Below are positions 1 to 10,346 of a stretch of DNA of 64,000 bases, piece after piece. Location: contig OZ020267.1 in assembly GCA_963971225.1 (NCBI GenBank), forward strand, positions 88,153,648 to 88,217,647. Direction: 5' to 3'. A program made the translations under genes and the position numbers. Position 1 is the stretch's first letter. Every line of letters begins with the position of its first letter. Under the pieces are notes generated by a model. That model did not search any database and was not told the DNA's origin. It worked only from the letters and a program-made list of their open reading frames with translations. The stretch comes from Melieria omissa. Taxonomy: Eukaryota; Arthropoda; Insecta; Diptera; Ulidiidae.

Positions 1-1714
1 AAGAAGTGCTCGCTGTTCCAAAAAGAGGTCAAGTGTCTGTGTCACACAGTTTCCGCCCGCGGAGTACATACGGATGAAGGCAAGATCACGGCAGTGAAGG
101 AGTGGCCCCGGCCACGCAATCTACACGAACTCCGCAGTTTCTGGGCCTGTGCAAATACTACCGAAGTTTCGTTGCTAGCTGGCAGCTTGCACAAACTGAC
201 GAAAAAGAATAAAGCCTTCGCGTGGGACGAAGAGCAGGAGCAGGCTTTTGCACGACTGAAGGAAAAACTGTGCACTGCTCCAATTCTGGCCTTCCCCGTG
301 CCTGAAGAGATATTTGTGCTGGATACAGATGCAAGTGGGCATAGTATTGGCGGTGTGCTATCACAGATAATAGATGGCCAAGAATAGCATACTACAGAAA
401 AATGCTGTCGAAGCCTGAACGCAACTACTGTGTGACTCAAGGGAGGTGCTGGCAGTATTGGAATGCGTGAAACATTTCCACAAATACCTGTATCGGCAAA
501 AGTTTCGCCTGCGCACAGATCCTGCGGCATTGAAATGGCTCCTGAACTTTAACCTTTACCTGGCACAGGGGGTACCTACGAACCCCACGCGGTTTCTCGT
601 CGATTTTCCATATCTAAATCTTCGAAATCTAAACTCGTAACGACATCTATCGGTAGTCAGGGGATACACTTTTATACCTATGCCACTAGGATAGCGCTGC
701 TACCGTCAGTTCGTCTGTGGCAGTCGTAAAAGTAGGTTGGGGTGTGTAAGTCTCCCACTCGGCACTCACTTTTTTGTTTCAAGTTTTTCCAGTTTCCGAA
801 TTTTTCCTGAACGCCAATCTTCATTTTTCTAAACTCTGACTATTTTACCCTTTGAAGGGGTATCTGAAGTTGATCTCTGATTTTTTCAAAAAATATATAA
901 TCAATATTTCAAGTTTTAGAAGGATATTTGTCACTGGGGCTCGTACGAACCCCACTGTGCCAGGTATGTTACTGAGGAGAGGTGTGCCAGGTAAAGTTTA
1001 AGGATCCGGAAGGCCAATTGGCGTGGTGGATCGAACGACTGCAGAGCTACGACTACACTATAGAGGATCGCAAGGAATGCAGGCATTGTACGCGAGCTGA
1101 AAGCAAAGAGCAGATAGCGGACGTCCGATTGGTCAGCGTTACGCCAGAGGAAGAGTGGTCTGCGGAGGGGATACAAAAGGACCAGCGCCAGGATACGGAT
1201 CTTAAAAAAGTCATTGAAGGCAAGGAGCAAGGCGCACGTCCAGACTGGCAGGAGATGGCCGGTGTACGCCCGATCGCGAAGGCTTACTGGGCACAGTGGC
1301 AAAGTCTACGGCTGTCTGATGGCTGCCTATACCGTGAGTGGGAGAGTGAGGATGGCCGGACCAGCAATTCCCTAATTGTAGTCCCGAAATGCAGGATCAA
1401 CGAGGTGGTCGAGGCATACCATAACGACTCCAGCGGAGGGCACCTAGGCATCACAAAAACTGTCGCCAAAATGAAAAGACGATTCTACGGGGTAGGATGC
1501 CAGGCGTCTGTCGCCGATTGGATTAAAAGGTTTGTCTCCAAAACTTCAAACGTCATGGGAAGGACCGTACAAAGTCGTGACCAGGATTGATGATGTGGTG
1601 TACAGGGTTCAACGCTGCTGCAATAGAAATGCGAAGCTGAAAGTAGTCCATTTGGAGCGCCTGGCCTCTTACTCCGGCGGAGCCTCGGCACTTGTTCGGG
1701 ACGAACAAGTTTAA
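1..1714 (+). pseudogene. Ty3/gypsy pol remnant (RT/RNase H and integrase pieces)
   Basis: A broken pol gene of a Ty3/gypsy LTR retrotransposon. Frame 1 is open from the window edge and covers the end of reverse transcriptase, running into RNase H (DTDASGHSIGGVLSQ at about 322-366). One frameshift lies near 145, where the usual RT connection motif continues in another frame. RNase H resumes at 440-547, is split by a 444-bp TIR insertion (553-996) and continues at 1001. Next come an integrase zinc-finger region (HLGITKTVAKMKRRFY at 1441-1488) and, in a shifted frame from 1535, the integrase C-terminal tail (WEGPYKVVTRI...). The catalytic integrase core between these is missing, so the copy carries an internal deletion near 1530. 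It cannot be active. Confidence 0.85.
553..996. mobile_element. 444-bp TIR element inserted in gypsy RNase H
   Basis: A non-coding insert splits the gypsy RNase H reading frame. Its ends are inverted copies of CTTTACCTGGCACA (554-567 and 983-996), and the flanks carry TTTAA at 548-552 and 997-1001, which looks like a 5-bp target duplication. A second copy of the terminal motif lies at 954-963, giving a doubled right end. No coding potential is seen. The superfamily is not assigned. Confidence 0.7.
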
Positions 1715-1725
1715 GTGGTGGGCAG

Positions 1726-2065
1726 TGTAACGATGAGGCACTCGGCCGCTGTGCTATGCATGGATGCTTTTACGGGCATTCTTTTAGGCACGCACTTTAG
1801 AGTACGGCCGGCTTGCTATAATTTCGATATGGCAAGGATGGCTCGCGATGGTAATGGGATGTGCGAGAACGCTCGAGAGATAGGCCAATTGGAATGTGCG
1901 AGAAGAATCGAGAGATAGTCCAGCTGGGGATCTGGCAACTCTGACAACAATTAGACGTGCAAGTTTTGATACTCTGAATTAAAAGTGAAAATAATAGGAA
2001 ATTCGAGTAAATTTACTAGCAAAAAACATAAAAGGTCTGGGTTTTAACGCATTATCACTACGTAG
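1726..2065 (+). repeat. LTR start of the gypsy copy (LTR family 1)
   Basis: This follows the integrase tail and begins TGTAACGATGAGGC. Positions 1735-1915 align with the reverse complement of 9850-10015 and of 18690-18885: a gaggcac start, a tagtatgct/tgcatgcc-like stretch, the run TTGCTATAAT, then GATATGGCAAGGATGG. Three copies in different places and orientations define one LTR family. The 3' half of this copy diverges from the others after about 1920, so its end is uncertain. Confidence 0.6.
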
Positions 2066-2073
2066 ATAAATAC

Positions 2074-2795
2074 TGATTGGCGAATCAACTGCGTTTGGTG
2101 GAGCACATCCATTTGCCACCATTGGTCCTGCACCTGTTAAAGTGTGTGCGCGAAGCTGATTGTCAACCAGAAGTTGAGCGAGGTGGTCTGCGAATTATTT
2201 GGTCTGCGGCCCCCATAAATGTTTGTCTCATCACTGCTGCGTTGAAGAAGCTAATTTGTGGGCCAACTACGATTGGCGGAGCACCCCAATTTGCCACCAT
2301 TGGTCCTGCACCTGTTAAAGTGTGTGCGCGAAGCTGATTGTCAACCAGAAGCTGAGCGAGGTGGTCTGCGAATTATTTGGTCTGCGGCCCCCATAAATGT
2401 TTGTCTCATCACTGCTGCGTTGAAGAAGCTAATTTGTGGGCCAACTACGATTGGCGGAGCACCCCAATTTGCCACCATTGGTCCTGCACCTGTTGAGGTG
2501 TGTGCACGAAGCTGATCGTCAACCAGAGGCTGAGCGAGGTGGCCTGCGATTGATTTGGTCTGCGGACCCCCATAAATGTCCGTCTCATTACTGCGGCGCT
2601 GAAGGAGCTTATTTGTGGACCAACTGCGATTGGCGGAGCGCCCCCATTTGCCACCATTGGTCCTGCACCTGTTGAGGTGTGTGCACGAGGCTGATTGTCA
2701 TCAGAAAGCTGGGGAGCGCGGTGACCTAGCGATTGATTTGGTCTGCGATCCCTCATAAATGCTTGTCTCATCACGGCTGCGCTGAGGGAGCCATA
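2074..2795 (+). repeat. 178-bp tandem repeat, about four units
   Basis: Units start with GATTGGCG at 2074, 2272, 2450 and 2628. The spacings are 198, 178 and 178 bp; the first unit has about 20 extra bases. Each unit contains TTTGCCACCATTGGTCCTGC and later CCCATAAATG. Units 2 and 3 are nearly identical and the last is the most diverged. Similar open frames appear in every unit, but 178 is not a multiple of 3, so the frame shifts from unit to unit. This is not a repeated-domain gene. Confidence 0.9.
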
Positions 2796-2990
2796 ATATT
2801 TTGGCCCGAATGAAGTGAACTTTGGCGCAAATAAAGTGAACATAACCTCATTCAGCCGCAGCTCTGTTTGTTGCTGTAAATACACACAACGGCAAAAATA
2901 GGCTAATAGAATAGCCGACATCATCAGCTGAATAAGAGAGGGCATTGCCATATCAAAGAAACCACTTAGTACTTAACCGCACGAAAAGCA

Positions 2991-4821
2991 ATGCAACGAA
3001 CCCCAGCGCGAAAAGACTACAACAGTTCCAAAAGAATGCTTGTTGAAATTATGTCAGAAACAATGGCAGGCGTAGAAAATAAATCAGTTGGAAGCTTGGA
3101 CGTAACGGAGCTAATGAGGCTGATGCAAGGCTTACTGGAGGAGAATTTGCAAAAGTTGGCCACAAAGAAAGATTTGGGGATTGTGACCTCTAAAGTTGAT
3201 AGTCTGGCGGAGCAAGTGAAGCAGTTAACTGAAAAAAAAAAAAATCTCTGGAAAAAAGCAAAGAGAGGACAGAAATTACAAGGTTTATGGAGGATTCTAG
3301 GTGGAAAACTCTTATATTCAAAGGGCTGGAAAAACAAGCATACCCGGAGAAAGCGGTGAAGCAGATCTGTGAGGAGAAATTGGGAGTGCAAGCTAGCGAT
3401 ATTCGAGGCGTGAGGTTCCTGTACGAGCGATGAATTACCATGGCAGTCAAGGCTGAATTCTCGACAGAGGATGCAGTACGTGGCGTCTTCAAGAACATCA
3501 AAAATCTAGCGGGAACAACTATTTCAGTGGAAAATGATCTGAGTGAGGGCAAGAGGGTGGAGAAGCTGGCACTGCTGCAACTCAACAAAGCAATTTTGAG
3601 TGTAAGTTCAAGTTATAAAGTCCAGGTAATTGGAGATAGAATGAAAATAGATAATCAGCCCTGTTCCAGGATCCGAATCGGATCGGAAATGGATTTGATT
3701 CCGACCGTTGGTGTTCTACATTCTGATTATCGGAAATATTTTCGAATGCAACCCTGTTCTCAAATCCGATTAAGTTCGAACGAATTTGGATCGGAAATTT
3801 GGTGTTCTGCATTCCGATTATCGGAAATTTTTGTTGAAAATAATCCGCGAAACAAAAAGCTGGTGGAATTGAAATCGGAAAGCAGCAAAACGAAAACAAA
3901 TAACGAAAATGTAAGCAAATAAATGAAACATCGTGTTAAATAAAACTAACAAAATAAATTAATTTTTCATTTTTCATTTTCTAAAATTTTCTTCAATCAT
4001 AGACCTGAGTTGATTGGAAAAGTGAAGTAAGAAGGAAGCTGGCGCATAATAGAAGAGAAGCTTTAGCGACCGGCGGTGGACCTTTTTAGAACCACACACT
4101 TTCCGAAATGGAAAAAGCGGTTGCCTTTTCTACCGATCGTTGATAGCCTCCTTCGGCAAGAAATTGCAAAGCCGTCGCCAATTTCAATTCTGGCGGCATT
4201 GCCGAAGAAAACGTCTCACTTCGGTCAAGATCATGTTGAATGGTGCTTTGTTAAGGCGGTACTGAGCAATAACCTTAAATAGGAAATTTTGAACATAACT
4301 GAAATGACTTGTACTAGTTACGAAGAATCTGGCAATTCCATCGGATTGAGGTGGTCTCGCAAAATTCTCCGCTTTACTTTTTCAACGGCGGACTGCTCGT
4401 TCTCAAGCAATACAGCCAATAAAATAACCCAACTCATTAAATAAAATAAAACATCTTACAAAATTTAACAAGTTCCTTTTTCATTTGAACATTAAAAGCA
4501 AACAGCTGATTGAAGGTTTGTTAATTTGCTAACAATCGGATTCGAAATAAACTTCGAATGTGACACTTCCGCTCGGATTGCAGAACACCTCTTCAAATCG
4601 GAATCGGATTTAATTCCGATTCAAATTCGATTCCGACTCGGATTCTGGAACAGGGCTGAATAAGAGGTTTAAGTGGGACAAGGAAAAAATATTAGTGTGT
4701 GGCAAAGAAAATGCCATCAAAACATTGTCAAACATTCATGGAAACAGTTTAAAGGGTGTAAATTTAGATTTTGACTATTTATTAACAAAAACAAATGTTA
4801 TGAAAGCCAGTGCAAAAAACT
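2991..4821 (+). pseudogene. Non-LTR retrotransposon ORF1 (broken)
   Basis: ORF1 of a LINE-type element, normally an RNA-binding nucleocapsid-like protein. It starts at ATG 2991. Residues 55-85 (VTSKVDSLAEQVKQL and neighbours) read as a coiled coil. No CCHC knuckle is seen. The frame breaks at a run of 13 A at 3230-3244, continues in another frame, meets a stop at 3431-3433, resumes at 3440, is interrupted by a 1003-bp TIR element (3656-4658), and runs on from 4659 to a stop near 4821. Downstream lies the endonuclease/RT ORF of the same element. The clade is not certain. Confidence 0.65.
3656..4658. mobile_element. 1003-bp TIR element in LINE ORF1
   Basis: The ends are inverted copies of CAGCCCTGTTCCAG (3656 on; complement ending 4658). 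AAT at 3653-3655 and 4659-4661 suggests a 3-bp target duplication; ATAA with one more base in the TIR fits equally well. Subterminal DNA is full of direct and inverted copies of TCCGATT/GGAAAT motifs, for example around 3670-3830 and 4590-4640. No transposase is recognised. A short target duplication would suit the PIF/Harbinger group, but AAT is not the usual TWA, so this stays open. Confidence 0.7.
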
Positions 4822-5337
4822 AAGAATATGTAAAGCACATATTTTAAACAAACAAAAAAGAGATACAAGTGGAAATGCAAGCAATTGTGAAGGCATAGAA
4901 AATGAAAAGCAGGTTGTTCGCACTAAAGAATTTAAAAATTTAACTATACTCTTATAATATACATGGGCTGGAAAATAAATCATGGAACCAAGAATTTTTA
5001 CAATACATCAAATCTTTTGATATTTTTGTTCTGATAGAAACACATATATGTGAAGACAAAGTAGAGAAGTTTAAAAGATACTTTGGTGGTTTTGAAACTT
5101 TTTGGAAAGCTTCTGTTCGTGTCAGTCACTACGGGAGGGGCATTGGTGGAGTGGTATGCGGAATTAATACAAAATTAAAAAAAATGAATTATCAATGGAG
5201 CTTTAGCAATCTATGTGGAGTAGATAATATATTGATAAAAAAAAGAACTGAGCAATTTACATTAATTCCTGTGTATATCCGGCAAGCAGAATGGCAAAAA
5301 GAATTAAACATTATTACATCTTTTCTCCTAGAAGCCA

Positions 5338-5572
5338 ATGAGTGCTGTCCTTAGTGATCGGTCGATCCCACCTCTAATCCCTTCCTTTTCCTTTTGTACG
5401 AATATTTCCCCCTATTTTCTGCTCCCGGCTTCGGCCGTTTGTCTCGTTCAATGTTTCATGTATTCTTTTGTACACTCATTATTCACCCATCGAATAATAA
5501 ACACTCCAAAAACGAAACCTCCGATCTTTTATTTCCCCCGCTCCGCGTCGAATTGTACAGTGGGGAATCCTA
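5338..5572 (+). repeat. BEL-like LTR fragment inserted in the LINE
   Basis: ATGAGTGCTGTC at 5338 followed by TCGATCCCA, CCCCCTATTTTCTGCTCC and CGGCTTCGGCCGTTTGT aligns with the reverse complement of 25690-25892. Here it interrupts the LINE endonuclease frame. The right boundary is near 5560-5572, where LINE coding resumes. Exact ends and target duplication cannot be fixed by eye. It is a solo LTR or LTR fragment. Confidence 0.65.
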
Positions 5573-5910
5573 TTTTAATAGGGGATATGCATGCCAGAAT
5601 TGCTGAGTTTCAACAAAAAGTGGATAGTCTAGTAATGGGCAAAACATGTGTTGAAAAAAGAAACTCAAAAGATAAGATAGAAAATGCAAGAGGCTTTGCT
5701 AACTTTGTGTGAGGATTTCGGGTTGATCGTCCTAAACGGAAGGACGAAAGGAGATTTAGAAGGGAATTTTACGTTTGTCAGTCAAGTGGGTGAGTCAGTA
5801 ATAAATTACTGTTTGGTTAATAAAGACGAGTTTCTGAGTGTGATAGGGAGTTTTGAAGTGGATTTAAAAAACTGGTCGGATCATATGCCAATCAAACTTA
5901 CGCTTGGTAG

Positions 5911-6259
5911 GTTAGGTTAGGTTGCGGTGGCTGCCTCTATAAGAGACACACGCGGAGGCCTGAAAGGCCCATTGTGATACCACATATTTCACCCGTTTTT
6001 TGAACTGTGTATGCAACACTGTTTTTGCCAACATATTTTACAGCACACATTTCAAGCGGATGGGGAAAGGGGAGGGAGGGGACCTACAGTTTAACGCCGA
6101 ATCCGAACGGCGATTGGCAGTTTTTCGTTCACACTTGGAGGTATTGCCATTGCCTGCCAAGAGCGCACTTGTGCGATTCTTGTAATTCTCATTTCCTTCA
6201 TGTGGATAGCGAAGAAGTAGATGAGTTGTTCACCAGCCCGAGCCAGGAATCGAACCTGA
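5911..6259 (-). mobile_element. SINE-like retroposon, 349 bp
   Basis: It is flanked by an exact 11-bp target duplication, ACGCTTGGTAG (5900-5910 and 6260-6270). On the minus strand the 5' end carries GGTTCGATTCC, a good tRNA-gene B box (complement at about 6246-6256), right after the truncated start. The 3' part (CACAATGGGCC, then GGCCTCCG) resembles the 3' end of the LINE at 29999-30405. It ends in a CCTAACCTAACC tail. This fits a 5'-truncated tRNA-derived SINE with a LINE-derived tail. A pure LINE 3' fragment is the alternative. Confidence 0.65.
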
Positions 6260-8325
6260 ACGCTTGGTAGAACGACAAATAATTTGGAAAGATGCGAACT
6301 GCTGCCAAAATTAAACTGGAGTTGCCAAACAATAGAAAAATATCACGAAAATTTAAATAAAAAGTTAAAGGAACTTGAGAAAATAGGAAGGAGAGATACG
6401 AGATTTACAGGAACGAGATACGAGATTTACAGGAAGCTATAGAGGTTTCGTCGGTAAGGAAGCAATCAAAGACAAAAACTGCGACAGTAAATGAGTGGTT
6501 TGATAAGGATTGCAAGGAGGCGAGAACCAAATCTCTTCAAAGTCTACGTGCTCTCAAAAAAGATTTTCACGAAAGTAATAAATTAAAGTACTTGGAAGCA
6601 AATAAAGTTTATAAAGAGGTGTGTAATAGGAGTAGGGAAGCCTGGTATAAGGATCTTCTTGGAAAAATCAATGCGGTTAACGATAGTGCCAGTTGGTGGA
6701 AACTAGTAAAAAATATAAGAGGTGGAGTTTTCGAAATTAGCGCCGGAATCACAATAAATGAGTTTAAGGAATACTTTGAAGATTTGTTAAACCCCACAGT
6801 TGTGGCTAATAAAATTTACTACGCTCCAAACTTTTACGCTGATGAGCTGCTTGATGCTGACTTCACGGCAGTGGAAGTCTAAACCATGTTAAGCAAAGTA
6901 AAGCTAAATAAGGCACCAGTGATAGATAGAATCCCGTACGAATTTTAAAAAAATGCTCCAGATAAATTTGTATTCTGCCTAGCAAAGACTTACTCTAATA
7001 TTTTTGAGAGAAGTAAAGTAGATGAGGCTATTAGGATGAGTGTAATTTTCCCAATCTTTAAAAAAGGGGATCCTGCCCAAGTGGGAAACTACCGCGGAAT
7101 CTCGTTTATGAACTGTATTGCTAAGATTATGATGGGAATTCTAAATAGCAGGATCACCAAATGGACTGAAAAGTATGGAGTCCTGAATGAATACCAAGCA
7201 GTTTTCAGAAAGGGGTATTCCACGGCCTAGCTGCAATTGTACTCTTAAAATTTGAAGAAAGGAAGAGGGTTTATGCGTATTTCGTAGATTTTAAAGCGGC
7301 TTTCGACAAAGTGTCCAGAAACGCGTTGATATATAAGCTACATTCCATTGGCCTATCAACTAAGGTAGTAAGACTTTTGGAAAATATCTATAGCGATACG
7401 CAGTCAGTTGTATGGAATGGGTGTGATATCTCGGAAGTGTTCAGTACTTATTCAGGAGTTATTATGCTTATGCTTATTATCGCCGACATTATTTGCGTTA
7501 TACTTGAACGACCTCCATGACTGCTTAGAAGGGGGCTTAAACATCGAAGGAACAAATATCAGATTTCTCATGTACGCGGATGATATTATCTTGCTAGCCT
7601 TGATAGTCCTATCAAATTACAGAAAATGATAAATAATCTTGAAAATTATTGTAAATTGTGGAATCTTGAAGTTAACCGCGCTAAGTCCCAAATACTGATT
7701 TTTAGAAGAGGTGGAAAGATTAGTAAACTTGAGAGGTGGTATTATGATAGAGAAGAAATACAAATCGTGCCAAGGTATTCCTATTTAGGCGTCGAAATGA
7801 CACCACAGCTAAATTTCAAAAACCATGTGGAAAAGAGAACAATTGCGTCTAAGAATGCTATAAATAATACGTGGACTGCTTTTTTAAACAAGAAGGAAGT
7901 GTCGGTAGAAGCGAAATGGCGCCTATTTCTTGCAGTGTGCGTTCAATACAATTTATGCGGCGCAAGCGTGGGGCTATAGGTTTTTCGACGAAGTCGATAT
8001 ACTGCAAAAGTACTTCCTTAAGCGCATATTAAAACTGCCAGCTCAAATGCCTAAATATATACTTTGTATACTTTGTCTCGAGACAGGAGTACAGGACAGT
8101 CATTTGTACACTTTAGAATTGCATCTCTGGTACATTTTTAGAACATTATTTGTTTTTCCAAAAAACCGGCGTATAGTAGAAAGGCGTATTTTGGGTTAAA
8201 GAACTAAGAAATCTGTTTAATAATGCTAATATGAACTGGCAAATAGATAGTGGGTAGCCGGAGAAGTGGATAGATGACATAAAAATGCTTGTAAAAAATC
8301 GTCGCCAAGCTAGAGTGCACTTATA

Positions 8326-8893
8326 CAGGGTAGGCCATTTAAAGTGGAAGCATCTGGTAACCCTATAACTTTTGACGGAGCTGTCAGATCGACTAATGAC
8401 ATAGCACGGTGGAAGCGTCATTCCAAGACAATTTATACCATGGAACACTACACTCCAAAAGAACGTGCTGAAATTGTTCAGCTTTACATTCAAAATAACT
8501 TCTCGATTGTGAAAACCAAACGGCGATTATGAGTGGCCACCGAGATCACCCGATTTGACGCCGCCAGACTTTTTTTTATGGGGCTACTTGAAGTCCAAGG
8601 TATACACCAACAAGCCAAGGACACTAGCTCAACTCAGAGCCAACATACGCCGCGAAATAAGAGCCATATCGGCCGATACACTGGCAAAAGTGATGGAAAA
8701 TGCCGAAAAAAGGGCACATTTTGCGGCCAAAGCTAATGGTGGCCATTTACGCGATATCATTTTCAAAAACTAACTAGAAAATTTCTCCTTGGACCAAAAT
8801 AAATGAATATCGAGATGAAAACAAAAAAAACATTTTTTTTCCTCTTTTTTTTCAAAAACAAGAATGGCCTTCCACTTTAAATGGCCTACCCTG
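8326..8893 (+). mobile_element. Tc1/mariner-type element, internally deleted
   Basis: Perfect terminal inverted repeats CAGGGTAGGCCATTTAAAG (8326 on; complement ending 8893) are flanked by TA at 8324-8325 and 8894-8895. The ORF at 8441-8529 is the N-terminal helix-turn-helix of a mariner-like transposase (YTPKERAEIVQLYIQNN). From 8533 the C-terminal third follows in other frames (SPDLTPPDFFLWGYLKSK, then GGHLRDIIFKN ending near 8770). The DDE core between them is deleted, so the copy is non-autonomous. It sits in the LINE ORF2. Confidence 0.9.
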
Positions 8894-9485
8894 TACAAAC
8901 AAAAAGCTGGTAGCACCACTAAAATATATAAAGAGTTAGAGTGGTCGAGAGGGCAAATTTATTTAAAAAAATATACCATTGATTCAAGTATGTGGATAAT
9001 GAGAGATAGAAGTGATATGCTATTTTTAAATAATAATAAGTTTGGTACAGGAAATAAAACTTGCGCCATGTGCAATACTGGAGAATTAGAAAATGTAGCA
9101 CATTTTCTGGCGCGCTGCCCAATCCTAAGAGAGTATAGAATCAAAATTTTTGGAAAATCGGTACTAGAAGAATCAAAATTGATTGCTGTTTTAAATGGTG
9201 AAAATGAGTGCTGGGATAAACTCGTGCTTTTCATTAAATATGCCTACAAGTATAGAGAATCACTTATTTTAGAATTCAATTATTACAGGTTATCAATAAT
9301 GCACGGAATTGAACTACGGTATATTGGCAGACGGCGTAAGCTTATGCCGAAAATATTGTATAGTCGATGATGTAATATATATACCATATATATATATTTA
9401 TATTTATAGCTTATATCTTATGTTGGAATTGTTACATTGTTATATTGTTATATTATCCGCTATATAATAAAAATACTACTAGTAG

Positions 9486-10020
9486 TCCAGCTGGAATTTG
9501 CAAGAACAATCGGCGCGATAACCAGATAAGTATAAAAAGCAGCCGGGTGTGTTTTATTTTTCAAGCACAATCCAGAGATTAAAGAACTAATTTTCGTAAC
9601 AACATTATATATTGTTATGAAAATGACTCCTCTAAGTTCGTTTTGGATTGTGCTTGAAAATAAAACCACTTCAATTATTCAGCACAAAACGCAGTCAGAA
9701 ACTAAGAATCACTTTATTTACAGATTTACACTTCGCTTGTATCTAGACTTGTTACCACTTTGCTTGCTCAACTAAGACTCGACCCCTTGCGCTGCCACTG
9801 CTGCTTTTATACTAGTTTTCTTATCGCGCCGAAGTTTCTTGCACATTCCAGTTGTACTTTCTATCTCGATTGTTCTAGCACAGCTCATCACCTTTCGCGA
9901 ACCATCCCTGCCATATCGGCATTATAGCAAGCGAATTATAGCAAGTTCGCCGTACTCCAAAGTGCATGCCTAAGAGTATGGAAAAGCGTTCATGCGCAGC
10001 ACAGAGTGCCTCTATGTTTT
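9486..10020 (-). repeat. LTR family 1 fragments, head to head
   Basis: A plus-strand LTR piece (9486-9601, including the TATA-like TATAAAAAGCAGC at 9531) meets a minus-strand LTR of the same family (about 9602-10020). The junction forms an inverted repeat of about 55 bp per arm around 9549-9666 (TTCAAGCACAATCCA and its complement). The minus-strand copy includes TATAAAAGCAGC (complement near 9803-9816). No internal coding sequence is attached. Confidence 0.65.
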
Positions 10021-10037
10021 AATATATCGCTCCTTCG

Positions 10038-10212
10038 CTGCAAGAACGTCATAACTCAAAACTACATCATTCCGAGAAAATTCAATTTTAACATTTACCA
10101 AAGTATTGAATATTTTACAAAGAGGTTTTGACAGATAAAAGATCATATGCAGATACACACTGGGCTGCCATAAACTGGAAAAAAAAATTTTTTGGAGTTA
10201 TGACGTTCCCAG
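10038..10212. repeat. Short inverted-repeat sequence
   Basis: GAACGTCATAACTC at about 10044 recurs as its complement at about 10195-10208 around an AT-rich middle. Flanking similarity is weak. It may be a diverged foldback element. No target duplication is evident. Confidence 0.35.
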
Positions 10213-10302
10213 AAATAATTAAACGCTTGTTCTTCAGTGTTCGAAAATCAACATCAGACGAGGTGAAGGTTTGTTGGAAGTTTCGACGTAAAAACATAAC
10301 TT

Positions 10303-10346
10303 AACCCATTAGCGCCCAATGTTCCCATTTGGGAACCCTTACTTAA
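10303..10346 (+). repeat. TTAACCCATTA terminus, possible piggyBac-like fragment
   Basis: TTAACCCATTAGCGCCC here shares its first 11 bases with the element at 57432-57928. A partial direct copy of the next segment (GCCCAATGATCCCATTTGG) is seen at about 12555, beyond the TTAAGG element that begins at 10347. It may be an older TTAA-target element broken by the newer one. The right end was not found. Confidence 0.3.

Larger units (their letters stand above)
4920..9370 (+). pseudogene. Non-LTR retrotransposon ORF2 (endonuclease-RT), broken
   Basis: ORF2 of the same LINE. In order: an apurinic-type endonuclease (VLIETHICEDKVEKF at about 5025-5070, GDMHARI at 5582-5602, SDHMPI at 5877-5894), reverse transcriptase (NYRGISFMNCIAKIM at 7087-7131, AYFVDFKAAFDKV at 7275-7313, MYADDIILLA at 7570-7599), and a C-terminal Cys/His finger (CAMCNTG...HFLARC at 9067-9117). 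It is split by an LTR fragment (5338-5570), a SINE-like insert (5911-6259) and a mariner MITE (8326-8893), and has several stops and frameshifts. One break is a 22-bp tandem duplication at about 6394-6437. The tail after 9370 is AT-rich with TTGTTATA repeats. Confidence 0.85.

Noticed and set aside
42..530. 162-codon minus-strand open frame
   Set aside because: Antisense to gypsy RNase H coding sequence.
2077..2675. Repeat-domain protein encoded by the 178-bp array
   Set aside because: The unit length is not a multiple of three, so similar frames do not join into one protein.
5911..5924. GGTTAGGTTAGGTT as a telomere remnant
   Set aside because: It is the 3' tail of a retroposon bounded by an exact target duplication.
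6236..6262. tRNA gene suggested by GGTTCGATTCC on the minus strand
   Set aside because: No acceptor stem or A box, and the sequence is cut by the target duplication. It is a SINE head, not a tRNA gene.
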